This document shows, in pieces, positions 47,178 through 59,334 of a DNA stretch of 64,000 nt. The notes beneath the pieces were generated by a model. It was not told the DNA's origin and searched no databases. It saw only the letters and a program-made list of their open reading frames with translations. This DNA is from Rhizobium tropici CIAT 899. GTDB taxonomy: Bacteria > Pseudomonadota > Alphaproteobacteria > Rhizobiales > Rhizobiaceae. The stretch covers positions 3,027,001-3,091,000 of the forward strand of contig NC_020059.1 of NCBI RefSeq assembly GCF_000330885.1, written 5' to 3'. The position numbers and the translations under genes were made by a program. How positions within the stretch are numbered: the first letter of the stretch is position 1; every line of letters begins with the position of its first letter.

Positions 47178-48425
47178 ATGATGATTGCCGGCTCCAATTT
47201 ACTTTGCGCATTGAAACAACTTTTACGCGATAGAGCCGGAAATTTTGGCATCCTGACGGCGATTGCAGTCCCGGTGCTGGCCGTAGCGGGTGGTGTGGCG
47301 GTCGATGTCACGAACATGTCGCTGACACACAGTCAGCTTCAGGAATCCACGGATGCCGCCGCGCTCGCTACGGCAACGGCGCTTGCGGACGGCAGTGCAA
47401 CCACGACAACCGCCAAGGATATGGCCAACAATTTCGTCCTCGGCCAGATGTCGAATTATCTTGCCGGTGATACGGATGCTACGAATTCACTGAAAGCCGG
47501 CACCAGCACGACGGTGACAAAAACGACCGATTCCTCTGGGAATTCGGGTTACACGGTCGCTGTGAATGCATCCTATTCAATGCCCGTGAACAGCATGACC
47601 CGGCTGACTGGGCAGAGCTCCCTGAACATTTCTGCGTCCAGCACGTCAACCAGCGGAAAGACTACTGAAACCCAGAAGAATGCGCTGTCGATGTATTTCG
47701 TTCTGGACCGCTCCGGATCCATGGATGAAGCCACGGACACGGTTAATACCGAGCAACCTACCCAAACATATAGCTATGGTTGCTTAAAAACGAATTCGCA
47801 AGGCTGGCAGGAGTGGGGTACGTGCACTGCCACCAAGACGAATTACTATACAAAAATGGAATCTCTGAAGATTGCGACGTCTAATCTCTCCGCGCAACTG
47901 AGCAAGGCTGACCCGAACATGATGTATGTTCGCACCGGGGCAGTTTCCTATAACAACGTCGCCCAAACGGCGACAGCTTTGGCCTGGGGTACGAGCGGCA
48001 TCACAACATATGTCAACAACTTGACGTCAAAAGGTTCCACGAATTCGGCGCCTGCTTTTACGGCGGCAGTCGACGCGTTGACGAAACCGTCTGCGACAGC
48101 CGGGCTGACGAACGAGCAACTTCAGCACAAGAATAAGAGCGGCGTCAAAAATCCAACCATGTACATTGTTTTCATGACCGACGGCGAAAACAACGTGACA
48201 AATGCTGATGCGGATACCAAAGCACAGTGCGACAAGGCACGCAGCAATGGCATCCATGTGTACACGATCGCCTTCATGGCACCGGAAAATGGCCAGGCCT
48301 TGCTGAAGTACTGCGCTACTTCAGCCTCAGACTACTTCACACCCCAAAGCGCGGCGGATCTTTTCAAGGCGTTCACGACAATCGCCACGGAAACATCGAA
48401 GCAAATGACGCTCCTGACCAAGTGA
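47178..48425 (+). CDS. TadG/TadE-type pseudopilin-related protein with von Willebrand A domain
   Basis: This 415-residue protein has an N-terminal TadE/G-like segment (FGILTAIAVPVLAVAGGVAVDVTNMSLTHSQLQESTDAAALATATAL; one transmembrane helix with the usual flanking D-A-A-A-L-A). A Ser/Thr-rich linker and a vWA domain follow. The vWA domain has MIDAS motif YFVLDRSGSMDEA, a later T-D-G-E motif in VFMTDGENNVTNA, and GIHVYTIAF. It is probably tethered outside the inner membrane. Flp/Tad pilus clusters often contain such genes, but no tad genes are near, so it is an orphan. Codon use is somewhat more AT-rich than in the neighbours. A perfect terminator follows. Confidence 0.85.
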   Translation: MMIAGSNLLCALKQLLRDRAGNFGILTAIAVPVLAVAGGVAVDVTNMSLTHSQLQESTDAAALATATALADGSATTTTAKDMANNFVLGQMSNYLAGDTDATNSLKAGTSTTVTKTTDSSGNSGYTVAVNASYSMPVNSMTRLTGQSSLNISASSTSTSGKTTETQKNALSMYFVLDRSGSMDEATDTVNTEQPTQTYSYGCLKTNSQGWQEWGTCTATKTNYYTKMESLKIATSNLSAQLSKADPNMMYVRTGAVSYNNVAQTATALAWGTSGITTYVNNLTSKGSTNSAPAFTAAVDALTKPSATAGLTNEQLQHKNKSGVKNPTMYIVFMTDGENNVTNADADTKAQCDKARSNGIHVYTIAFMAPENGQALLKYCATSASDYFTPQSAADLFKAFTTIATETSKQMTLLTK

Positions 48426-48469
48426 TCGCGCCCGGCATCCGCGCGGAGCAACCACCGATAGACTACAAA

Positions 48470-48511
48470 ATAAAAGCCGCGCGATACGAGTATCGCGCGG
48501 CTTTTATTTTG
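48470..48511 (+). terminator. Rho-independent terminator after the TadG/vWA gene
   Basis: A 17-bp perfect stem runs from 48470 to 48486 and from 48491 to 48507 (core AAAAGCCGCGCGATA with TATCGCGCGGCTTTT), followed by TTTTG. It is bidirectional in form. The gap 48426-48722 otherwise holds the glgP promoter region. Confidence 0.92.
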
Positions 48512-48722
48512 ATCGATGCGCGAATAAGAACCCGAAATATCATCAGAATCAAGTCCTTTCGCGTTCACTGGAAACCTTTCGCCGCAATTTTCGCATCCGC
48601 GCAACTCGCTTGTTGCAACTGCTTTACATCGGTGCGTAAACTGATAGTGAAACGGAAAGGCAAATCGATTTAATTGGCCGTAACACGCTGAATATAAATC
48701 ACAAATGGCGAGAGTTGATAGT

Positions 48723-51185
48723 ATGAATAACTTGACGAAGGCCGATCTCCCCGTTCCAGCCCCGCGCAGTTCCCGCCCCGAAATCCTTGCCGAAGAAATC
48801 ATCGAGCGCCTGACATACCGCATCGGCAAGGACGCGAAGGTCGCCAAGCCGCATGACTGGCTGACGGCAACGATCCTCGTCATTCGCGACCGCGTCATCG
48901 ACAAGTGGATCGAATCGACCCGCAAGACCTACGAGACGAACGCCAAGCGCGTCTACTATCTATCGCTCGAATTCCTGATCGGCCGCCTGATGCGCGACGC
49001 CATCTCCAATCTCGGCCTGATGGAGGAGATCACCAACGCTCTCGCTTCGCTGGGCGTCGATATTCGTGTCATCGCCGGCCTCGAGCCCGACGCGGCGCTC
49101 GGCAATGGCGGTCTTGGCCGTCTAGCCGCCTGTTTCATGGAATCCATGGCAACCGTCGACGTGCCGGCCTACGGCTATGGCATTCGCTACGTCCACGGCC
49201 TCTTCCGCCAGCAGATGGCCGATGGCTGGCAAGTGGAATTGCCGGAAACCTGGCTGGCGCACGGCAACCCGTGGGAATTCGAACGCCAGGAAAGCTCCTA
49301 TGAAATCGGCTTCGGCGGCGCCGTCGAGACCATCGGCAGCCACGACGATCAGCCGCGTTACGTCTGGAAGCCGGCCGAGCGCGTCATCGCCACCGCATTT
49401 GATACACCCGTCGTCGGCTGGCGCGGCAAGCGCGTCAACACGCTGCGCCTCTGGTCGGCGCAGCCGATCGACCCGATCCTGCTCGATGCCTTCAACGCCG
49501 GCGATCACATCGGCGCGCTGCGTGAAAGCAACAAGGCCGAAAGCCTGACACGCGTCCTCTATCCCGCCGATGCGACGCCCGCCGGCCAGGAGCTGCGCCT
49601 GCGCCAGGAATTCTTCTTCTCGTCCGCCTCGCTGCAGGACATCCTGCGCCGTCACCTGCAGCAATATGACGATCTGACCAATCTCGCCGACAAGGTCGCG
49701 ATCCAGCTGAACGATACACATCCGGCCGTCTCCGTCACGGAAATGATGCGCCTGCTGGTCGATGTCCATGGCTTCGATTTCGACAAGGCCTGGGACATCA
49801 CCAGAAACACCTTCGGATACACCAATCACACCCTGCTGCCGGAAGCTTTGGAAAGCTGGCCGGTGCCGCTGCTCGAGCGGCTTTTGCCGCGCCACATGCA
49901 GATCGTCTATGCCATCAACGCCAAGGTTCTGGTGGAAGCGCGCAAGCTGCGCAATTTCAGCGACATCGAAATCCGCTCTATCTCGCTCATCGACGAAAAT
50001 GGCGATCGGCGCGTGCGCATGGGCAACCTCGCCTTTGTCGGCTCGCATTCGATCAACGGGGTTTCCGCGCTTCATACCGACCTGATGAAGGTCACGGTCT
50101 TTGCCGACCTGCACAAGCTCTATCCGGACCGCATCAATAACAAGACGAACGGCATCACGCCGCGGCGCTGGCTGATGCAGTGCAATCCCGGCCTGACCAA
50201 TCTCGTACGCGAGACTATCGGCGACGCCTTCCTCGACGATGCCGAGCAGCTGAAGCCGCTGGATCAGTTTGCACACGACAGCGCCTTCCAGGAGAAGTTC
50301 GCTGCCGTCAAGCGCGCCAACAAGGTGCAGCTCTCCAATCTCGTCGCCAGCCGCATGGGCATCAAGCTCGATCCGAATGCGATGTTCGATATCCAGATCA
50401 AGCGCATTCACGAATACAAGCGCCAGCTTCTGAACGTTATCGAGGCCGTTGCGCTCTACGACCAGATCCGCTCGCATCCCGAGCTCGATTGGCAACCGCG
50501 CGTCAAGCTCTTTGCCGGCAAGGCGGCGCCGAGCTATCACAATGCGAAGCTCATCATCAAGCTGATCAACGACGTCGCCCGCGTCATCAATAATGACCCA
50601 TCGGTGCGCGGCCTGCTGAAGGTCGTCTTCGTGCCGAACTACAACGTCTCGCTGGCAGAGGTCATGGTTCCGGCCGCCGATCTTTCCGAGCAGATTTCGA
50701 CCGCCGGCATGGAAGCCTCGGGCACCGGCAACATGAAATTCGGCCTCAACGGCGCGCTGACTATCGGCACGCTTGATGGCGCCAATGTCGAAATGCGCGA
50801 CAATGTCGGCGAGGACAATATCGTCATCTTCGGATTGCGGGCCGATGAGGTCGCAAACCTGCGCACCGACGGCCATAACCCTCGTGCCATCATCGAGCGC
50901 TCGCGCGAATTGGCTCAGGCTCTGTCAGCCATCGCCTCCGGCGTCTTTTCTCCCGACGATCGCAACCGCTATGCCAGCCTGATCGACGGCATCTATAGCC
51001 ACGACTGGTTCATGGTCGCCGCCGATTTCGACGCCTATGCCTCGGCCCAGCGCGAGGTCGATATTCTTTGGGCCAATCCATCCGAGTGGTATGCGAAGAC
51101 GATCAACAATACCGCTCGCATGGGCTGGTTCTCCTCCGACCGGACGATCCGTCAGTATGCCAAGGAAATCTGGAGAGCCGGATGA
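48723..51185 (+). CDS. glgP: Glycogen phosphorylase
   Basis: Glycogen phosphorylase releases glucose-1-phosphate from glycogen. The 820-residue GT35 enzyme has LEPDAALGNGGLGRLAACFMESMATV (active-site glycine loop), then NDTHPAVSVTEMMRLLVD, NKTNGITPRRWL and VKLFAGKAAPSYHNAKLIIKLIN. The PLP-lysine is in EASGTGNMKFGLNGALTIGTLDGANVE. The start at 48723 has GAGAG upstream; an in-frame ATG at 48705 lacks one. It is the first gene of the glycogen cluster. Its stop overlaps the glgB start (ATGA), showing tight coupling in the ancestral operon. Its product feeds pgm downstream. Confidence 0.95.
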   Translation: MNNLTKADLPVPAPRSSRPEILAEEIIERLTYRIGKDAKVAKPHDWLTATILVIRDRVIDKWIESTRKTYETNAKRVYYLSLEFLIGRLMRDAISNLGLMEEITNALASLGVDIRVIAGLEPDAALGNGGLGRLAACFMESMATVDVPAYGYGIRYVHGLFRQQMADGWQVELPETWLAHGNPWEFERQESSYEIGFGGAVETIGSHDDQPRYVWKPAERVIATAFDTPVVGWRGKRVNTLRLWSAQPIDPILLDAFNAGDHIGALRESNKAESLTRVLYPADATPAGQELRLRQEFFFSSASLQDILRRHLQQYDDLTNLADKVAIQLNDTHPAVSVTEMMRLLVDVHGFDFDKAWDITRNTFGYTNHTLLPEALESWPVPLLERLLPRHMQIVYAINAKVLVEARKLRNFSDIEIRSISLIDENGDRRVRMGNLAFVGSHSINGVSALHTDLMKVTVFADLHKLYPDRINNKTNGITPRRWLMQCNPGLTNLVRETIGDAFLDDAEQLKPLDQFAHDSAFQEKFAAVKRANKVQLSNLVASRMGIKLDPNAMFDIQIKRIHEYKRQLLNVIEAVALYDQIRSHPELDWQPRVKLFAGKAAPSYHNAKLIIKLINDVARVINNDPSVRGLLKVVFVPNYNVSLAEVMVPAADLSEQISTAGMEASGTGNMKFGLNGALTIGTLDGANVEMRDNVGEDNIVIFGLRADEVANLRTDGHNPRAIIERSRELAQALSAIASGVFSPDDRNRYASLIDGIYSHDWFMVAADFDAYASAQREVDILWANPSEWYAKTINNTARMGWFSSDRTIRQYAKEIWRAG

Positions 51186-51254
51186 AAAAGCCGAAAGAGC
51201 CCGCTGATGGCACAAGCTTGAGGGATATTTCGGCAGGGGATATTGCTGCAATTC
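51182..51254 (+). pseudogene. glgB: glgB, 5' fragment (first 24 codons) cut off by IS insertion
   Basis: The ancestral glgB start (ATG at 51182, overlapping the glgP stop) encodes MKKPKEPADGTSLRDISAGD and four more residues before the insertion sequence begins at 51255. Reading continues into the element for 20 codons to a TGA at 51314-51316. The next native glgB residues resume in frame at 52621 after one copy of the target duplication is removed. This fragment cannot make enzyme. Confidence 0.88.
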
Positions 51255-52612
51255 GATCATGTCCCAGGACGTGGTGTAGCTTAGACGACCACGGCTCATC
51301 CCAGAGGGTCGGATGAGTATCAGCTTGCTGCTGGCAGGCTGATGAGCGGATCATCGCTCATTGTGGCGATTGTCTCAAGTGTCATGTAGCGGGATCGCTG
51401 GACGGCCCATTCATCGTTCTGTTCGAGCAGCAGCGCACCGACCAGGCGCACGATGGCGTCGTCGTTGGGGAAAATGCCGACGACCTCTGTGCGCCGCTTG
51501 ATCTCACCGTTCAATCGCTCAATGGGGTTGGTCGAGTGAAGTTTGGCCCAATGCTGCTTGGGAAAGGTCATGTAGGCGAGCACGTCTTGCTCGGCACTGT
51601 CCATGAGACTGGCGAGCTTCGGTACCTTTGGCCTGATCTGGTCGGCGACGTTGCGCCACTGAGTGCTTGCGGCCTCCGGCGTGTCCTGAGCGAAGGCCGT
51701 TGCAATGAACGCGGAGACAACCCGGCGTCCGCTCTTTCCAGCATGGGCCAAGGCATTGCGCATAAAGTGCACCCTGCAGCGCTGCCAGGTGGCGGAAAGC
51801 ACTTTCGATACTGCGGCCTTGATGCCCTCATGGGCATCGGAGACGACGAGCTTGACGCCGCGCAGCCCCCGCCTGATCAGCTTTCGAAGAAACTCGGTCC
51901 AGATCGCCTCGGCCTCGGACGTGCCGATCTCCATGCCGAGCACTTCGCGTCGGCCATCGGTGTTGACGCCGACGGCGATGATTACGGCGACGGAGACAAT
52001 ACGACCACCGCGCCGAACCTTGAGGTAGGTCGCATCGATCCACAGGTAGGGCCATTCTCCTTCGATGGGCCTGTCGAGGAAGGCCTTCACCTTCTCATCG
52101 ATCTCCTCGCAGAGCCGGGACACCTGACTTTTGGAGATGCCCGACATGCCCATGGCCTTGACGAGGTCATCAACAGAGCGGGTCGAAACACCCTGGATAT
52201 AAGCCTCCTGGATGACCGCCGTCAGAGCCTTCTCGGCCATGCGGCGCGGCTCCAGGAAGCTCGGGAAGTAGCTGCCGGTGCGAAGCTTGGGAATGCGCAG
52301 CTCGACGGTGCCCGCCCGTGTCTCCCAATCCCGGTCGCGATAGCCGTTACGCTGGGCCAGCCGGAAGCCATTCTTCTCGCCATAGGCCGCGCCGGTCTTC
52401 GTGCCGACCTCCAGCGCCATCAGCTTCTCGGCAGCAAAGCCGATCATCTCCCGCAGCAAATCGGCATCAGCGCTCTTCTCAACGAGTGAGCGCAGGTTCA
52501 TCATGTCGTCGGTCATCGGTGGTGTCCCTCAGGTTGGCTCTAAGCAACCCGACCCTACCGGAAATCACCGATGGCTATGAAATCAAGCTACACCACTCCA
52601 TGGGACACGATC
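51255..52612. mobile_element. Complete IS256-family insertion sequence inside glgB
   Basis: The element is 1358 bp with 28-bp imperfect terminal inverted repeats at 51255-51282 and 52585-52612. Both begin GATC, then A/G, then TGTCCCA, and both end GTGGTGTAGCTT at the inner side. Perfect 8-bp direct repeats TGCAATTC flank it (51247-51254 and 52613-52620), the duplication size usual for IS256-type elements. It carries one intact transposase gene on the minus strand. The clean duplication and intact gene point to a recent insertion. Removing the element and one repeat restores the glgB frame exactly. Confidence 0.95.
51320..52516 (-). CDS. IS256-family (mutator-type) transposase
   Basis: This 398-residue DDE transposase of the Transposase_mut family opens with [38 protein letters not shown] and the usual N-terminal [26 protein letters not shown] block. 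The catalytic residues are visible: Asp in [11 protein letters not shown], Asp in [14 protein letters not shown], and Glu in [22 protein letters not shown]. The [12 protein letters not shown] motif between them is the family C-x-x-H signature. The full length is open, so it should be active. It is transcribed opposite to the glg operon, so its own transcription would not rescue the downstream genes. Confidence 0.96.
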   Translation of the reverse strand: MTDDMMNLRSLVEKSADADLLREMIGFAAEKLMALEVGTKTGAAYGEKNGFRLAQRNGYRDRDWETRAGTVELRIPKLRTGSYFPSFLEPRRMAEKALTAVIQEAYIQGVSTRSVDDLVKAMGMSGISKSQVSRLCEEIDEKVKAFLDRPIEGEWPYLWIDATYLKVRRGGRIVSVAVIIAVGVNTDGRREVLGMEIGTSEAEAIWTEFLRKLIRRGLRGVKLVVSDAHEGIKAAVSKVLSATWQRCRVHFMRNALAHAGKSGRRVVSAFIATAFAQDTPEAASTQWRNVADQIRPKVPKLASLMDSAEQDVLAYMTFPKQHWAKLHSTNPIERLNGEIKRRTEVVGIFPNDDAIVRLVGALLLEQNDEWAVQRSRYMTLETIATMSDDPLISLPAAS

Positions 52613-52620
52613 TGCAATTC

Positions 52621-54755
52621 TCGCAGGCACGCATTCCAATCCGTTCGCCGTTCTCGGCGTGCACAAGACGGATGAAGGCTATGTGGCCCGCTGTTTCATC
52701 CTTGGCGCGGAAGCTGTCACCGCCACGGCGCTCGACGGTTCTGTCATCGGCGAGCTCGAATGCCTCGATCCGGCAGGCTTCTTTTCCGGCGACGTCAAAC
52801 TCGCCAAGCAGCAGCCGGTCCGCTATCGCGCCAGGCGCGGCGATGTCGAATGGGCTGTGACCGACCCTTACAGCTTCGGCCCGGTCCTCGGACCGATGGA
52901 CGATTACTTTGCGCGTCAGGGCACGCATTTGCGCCTCTTCGACAAGATGGGCGCCCATCCGCTGAAGCATGAGGGCGTCCAGGGCTTTCATTTCGCCGTC
53001 TGGGCACCGAATGCACAGCGCGTTTCCGTCGTAGGCGATTTCAACAATTGGGATGGCCGCCGGCATGTCATGCGCTTCCGTTCCGATAGCGGCATCTGGG
53101 AAATCTTCGCCCCGGATGTGCCGGCCGGTGTCGCCTATAAGTTCGAGATCCGCGGCCAGGATGGCGTGTTGCTGCCGCTGAAGGCCGATCCCTTCGCCCG
53201 GCGCAGCGAACTCCGCCCAAAGACGGCGTCGGTCACCGCCAACGAACTGCTCCAGGTATGGGACGATGCCGCTCACCGCGAACATTGGGCAAGCGTCGAC
53301 CAGCGCCGTCAGCCGATTTCCATTTACGAAGTCCATGCCGCTTCCTGGCAGCGCCGGGACGACGGTTCGATGCTGTCATGGGATGAACTCGCCTCGCGCC
53401 TCATCCCCTATTGCGTCGACATGGGCTTCACCCATATCGAATTTCTGCCGATCACCGAACACCCCTACGATCCGTCCTGGGGCTATCAGACCACGGGTCT
53501 TTACGCCCCGACCGCCCGTTTCGGTGAGCCGGAAGGCTTTGCCCGCTTCGTCAACGGCTGCCACAAGGTTGGGATCGGCGTCATCCTCGATTGGGTACCG
53601 GCGCATTTCCCGACCGACGAGCATGGCCTGCGCTGGTTCGATGGTACAGCGCTCTACGAGCATGAAGACCCGCGAAAGGGCTTTCATCCCGACTGGAACA
53701 CGGCGATCTACAATTTCGGCCGCACCGAGGTTCTCGCCTATTTGCTGAACAATGCGCTCTACTGGGCGGAAAAATACCACCTGGATGGTTTGCGCGTCGA
53801 TGCGGTCGCTTCCATGCTCTACCTCGACTATTCCCGCAAGCATGGCGAATGGATCCCGAACGAATATGGCGGCAACGAAAACCTGGAAGCCGTCCGTTTT
53901 CTGCAGTCCATGAACACCCGGCTCTATGGCGCTCATCCCGGCGTCATGACCATCGCCGAGGAATCGACCTCCTGGCCGAAAGTGTCACAGCCTGTCCATG
54001 AAGGCGGCCTCGGCTTCGGCTTTAAGTGGAACATGGGCTTCATGCACGACACGCTGAGCTACCTCGCCCGCGAGCCCGTGCACCGCAAATATCATCACAA
54101 CGAGCTCACTTTCGGCCTGATCTACGCCTTCTCGGAAAACTTCGTGCTGCCGCTCTCCCATGATGAGGTGGTTCACGGAAAGGGATCGCTGATCGCCAAG
54201 ATGGCCGGTGACGACTGGCAGAAATTCGCCAATCTGCGTGCCTACTACGCGTTCATGTGGGGTTATCCCGGCAAGAAGCTGCTCTTCATGGGCCAGGAAT
54301 TCGCCCAGTGGAGCGAGTGGAGCGAAGAACGCGCGCTGGACTGGAACCTGCTGCAGTACCGCATGCACGAGGGCATGCGGCGCCTCGTTCGCGATCTCAA
54401 TTTCACCTATCGCAGCAAGCCGGCGCTCCATGCCCGCGACTGCGAGGGCGATGGTTTCGAATGGCTTGTGGTCGATGATTTCGAAAACTCGGTCTTCGCC
54501 TGGCTGCGCAAGGCGCCGGGCGAAAAGCCGGTTGCCGTCATCACCAATTTCACGCCAGTCTATCGTGAGAATTACACCTTGCGTCTGCCGGCGGAGGGGC
54601 GATGGCGCGAGATATTGAATACCGATGCCGATATCTACGGCGGCAGCGGCAAGGGGAATGGCGGGCGCGTCCAGGCCGTGAATGCAGGCGGAGGCGTACA
54701 GGCGGTGATAACGCTGCCTCCGCTGGCGACGATCATGCTCGAACCAGAATTTTAA
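52621..54755 (+). pseudogene. glgB: 1,4-alpha-glucan branching enzyme, 3' portion separated from its start by IS insertion
   Basis: About 711 of 735 codons remain. GlgB makes alpha-1,6 branches in glycogen. The fragment starts at AGTHSNPFAVLGVHKTDEGYVARC and keeps the CBM48 domain (GDFNNWDGR) and the GH13 catalytic domain: EFLPITEHPYDPSWGYQ, GLRVDAVASMLYLDYS (nucleophile Asp), MTIAEESTSWP (acid Glu) and LPLSHDEVVHGKGS. All catalytic residues are intact, so only the beginning is lost. A GTG at 52659 or a later codon could initiate a shortened protein, but no ribosome site is visible and the upstream promoter is now separated by 1.36 kb. It is probably null or weak. Confidence 0.88.
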
Positions 54756-54781
54756 GATCACTACGGACAGGGAGGAATAAA

Positions 54782-56044
54782 ATGGTAGAAAAACGTTTCC
54801 AGCCGCTGGCGCGCGATGCCATGGCCTACGTTCTTGCCGGGGGGCGCGGCAGCCGCCTGAAAGAACTGACCGACCGCCGTGCCAAGCCAGCCGTCTATTT
54901 CGGCGGCAAGACCAGAATCATCGATTTTGCGCTGTCAAACGCGCTCAATTCCGGCATCCGCCGCATCGGCGTCGCGACGCAGTATAAGGCGCACTCGCTG
55001 ATCCGCCATATGCAACGCGGCTGGAACTTCTTCCGCCCAGAGCGAAACGAAAGCTTCGATATCCTGCCGGCCTCGCAGCGCGTCTCGGAAACGCAATGGT
55101 ATGAAGGCACCGCCGACGCCGTCTACCAGAACATCGACATCATCGAGCCCTACGGTCCGGAGTATATGGTCATCCTTGCCGGCGATCATATCTACAAGAT
55201 GGACTACGAATGGATGCTGCAGCAGCACGTCGATTCCGGCGCAGACGTCACTATCGGCTGCCTGGAAGTGCCGCGCATGGAGGCCGTCGGCTTCGGCGTC
55301 ATGCATGTCGATGACAAGGACCGGATCATAGATTTCGTCGAGAAACCGGCCGATCCGCCGGGGATCCCCGGCAATCCCGATTTCGCGCTCGCCTCGATGG
55401 GCATCTACGTCTTCCATACGAAGTTCCTGATCGAATGCCTGAAGCGCGATGCGGCCGACCCGAATTCCAGCCGCGACTTCGGCAAGGACATCATCCCCCA
55501 TATCGTCAAGAACGGTAAGGCGGTCGCCCATCGCTTCACGCAGTCCTGCGTTCGCTCGGATTTCGAGCGTGAAGCCTATTGGCGCGACGTCGGCACGATC
55601 GATGCCTACTGGCAGGCGAATATCGACCTGACCGCCGTGGTGCCGGAACTCGACATCTACGACAAGTCCTGGCCGATATGGACTTATGCGGAAATCAGCC
55701 CGCCGGCCAAATTTGTCCATGACGACGAGGACCGCCGCGGTTCGGCAGTCTCCTCCGTCGTCGCCGGCGATTGCATCATATCCGGGGCCAGCCTCTACAA
55801 CAGCCTGCTCTTTACCGGCGTGCGCGCCAATTCCTATTCCAAGCTGGAGGGTGCGGTCGTGTTGCCGAGCGTCAAGGTTGGCCGCCGGGCACAGCTCAAG
55901 AATGTCGTCATCGACCACGGCGTCACCATTCCCGAAGGTCTGGTGGTCGGTGAAGATCCGGAACTGGATGCCAAACGCTGGCGCCGCACGGAAAGCGGCA
56001 TCTGCCTCATCACCCAATCGATGATCGACAAGCTGGATCTGTAA
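54782..56044 (+). CDS. glgC: Glucose-1-phosphate adenylyltransferase (ADP-glucose pyrophosphorylase)
   Basis: GlgC makes ADP-glucose, the committed step to glycogen. The 420-residue protein begins [64 protein letters not shown], with nucleotide-binding loop, allosteric Arg/Lys region and the Asp-containing substrate site. Further motifs are [36 protein letters not shown] and a C-terminal left-handed beta-helix. GGGAGGA lies ahead of ATG 54782. It follows disrupted glgB by 26 bases and glgA follows by 3. As with agrobacterial relatives, fructose-6-phosphate activation is expected but cannot be read here. Polarity from the upstream IS may lower expression. Confidence 0.95.
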   Translation: MVEKRFQPLARDAMAYVLAGGRGSRLKELTDRRAKPAVYFGGKTRIIDFALSNALNSGIRRIGVATQYKAHSLIRHMQRGWNFFRPERNESFDILPASQRVSETQWYEGTADAVYQNIDIIEPYGPEYMVILAGDHIYKMDYEWMLQQHVDSGADVTIGCLEVPRMEAVGFGVMHVDDKDRIIDFVEKPADPPGIPGNPDFALASMGIYVFHTKFLIECLKRDAADPNSSRDFGKDIIPHIVKNGKAVAHRFTQSCVRSDFEREAYWRDVGTIDAYWQANIDLTAVVPELDIYDKSWPIWTYAEISPPAKFVHDDEDRRGSAVSSVVAGDCIISGASLYNSLLFTGVRANSYSKLEGAVVLPSVKVGRRAQLKNVVIDHGVTIPEGLVVGEDPELDAKRWRRTESGICLITQSMIDKLDL

Positions 56045-56047
56045 CCT

Positions 56048-59123
<3,076 letters not shown>

Positions 59124-59140
59124 GTTTTAGGTTTTAAGTT

Positions 59141-59300
59141 CCTTCTCCCCGTAATGCGGGGAGAAGGTGGTCATGAGCGGCTGAACGAAGTAAAGCAGCG
59201 ACTGGTCGGAGAGGGGCCTTCTCGAAATTCACCGCAACTGCATAATATGCCGAACGCTCTGCCCCTCACCCTAGCCCTCTCCCGGCAGGCGGGGAGAGGG
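59141..59300 (+). repeat. Composite rhizobial intergenic repeat between pgm and glgX
   Basis: The left hairpin is CTTCTCCCC/GGGGAGAAG (59142-59166 region), followed by GTGG and, further on, GAGAGGGGCC. After a spacer comes CCCCTCACCCTAGCCCTCTCC and a right hairpin ending GGGGAGAGGG. It has the same plan as the element at 33221-33443 in opposite orientation. It may end or attenuate the glgC-glgA-pgm transcript before glgX. Confidence 0.65.
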
Positions 59301-59334
59301 AACAATCTCCAGCGATCCGGAAAGCCCGCGAGAT

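Noticed and set aside
49122..50876. Long minus-strand frame opposite glgP (584 codons), and similar frames opposite pgm (57321-59018), the DUF2126 gene (40359-41732) and the SPFH gene (7873-9063)
   Set aside because: Each lies wholly or mostly antisense to a well-recognised gene, lacks a ribosome site, and has the biased composition expected of antisense frames in high-GC DNA.
52659..54755. Treating the glgB 3' part as an intact gene starting at GTG 52659
   Set aside because: The conserved protein clearly begins at 51182 on the glgP stop. The codon at 52659 is an internal Val and has no ribosome site. The target duplication shows an insertion.
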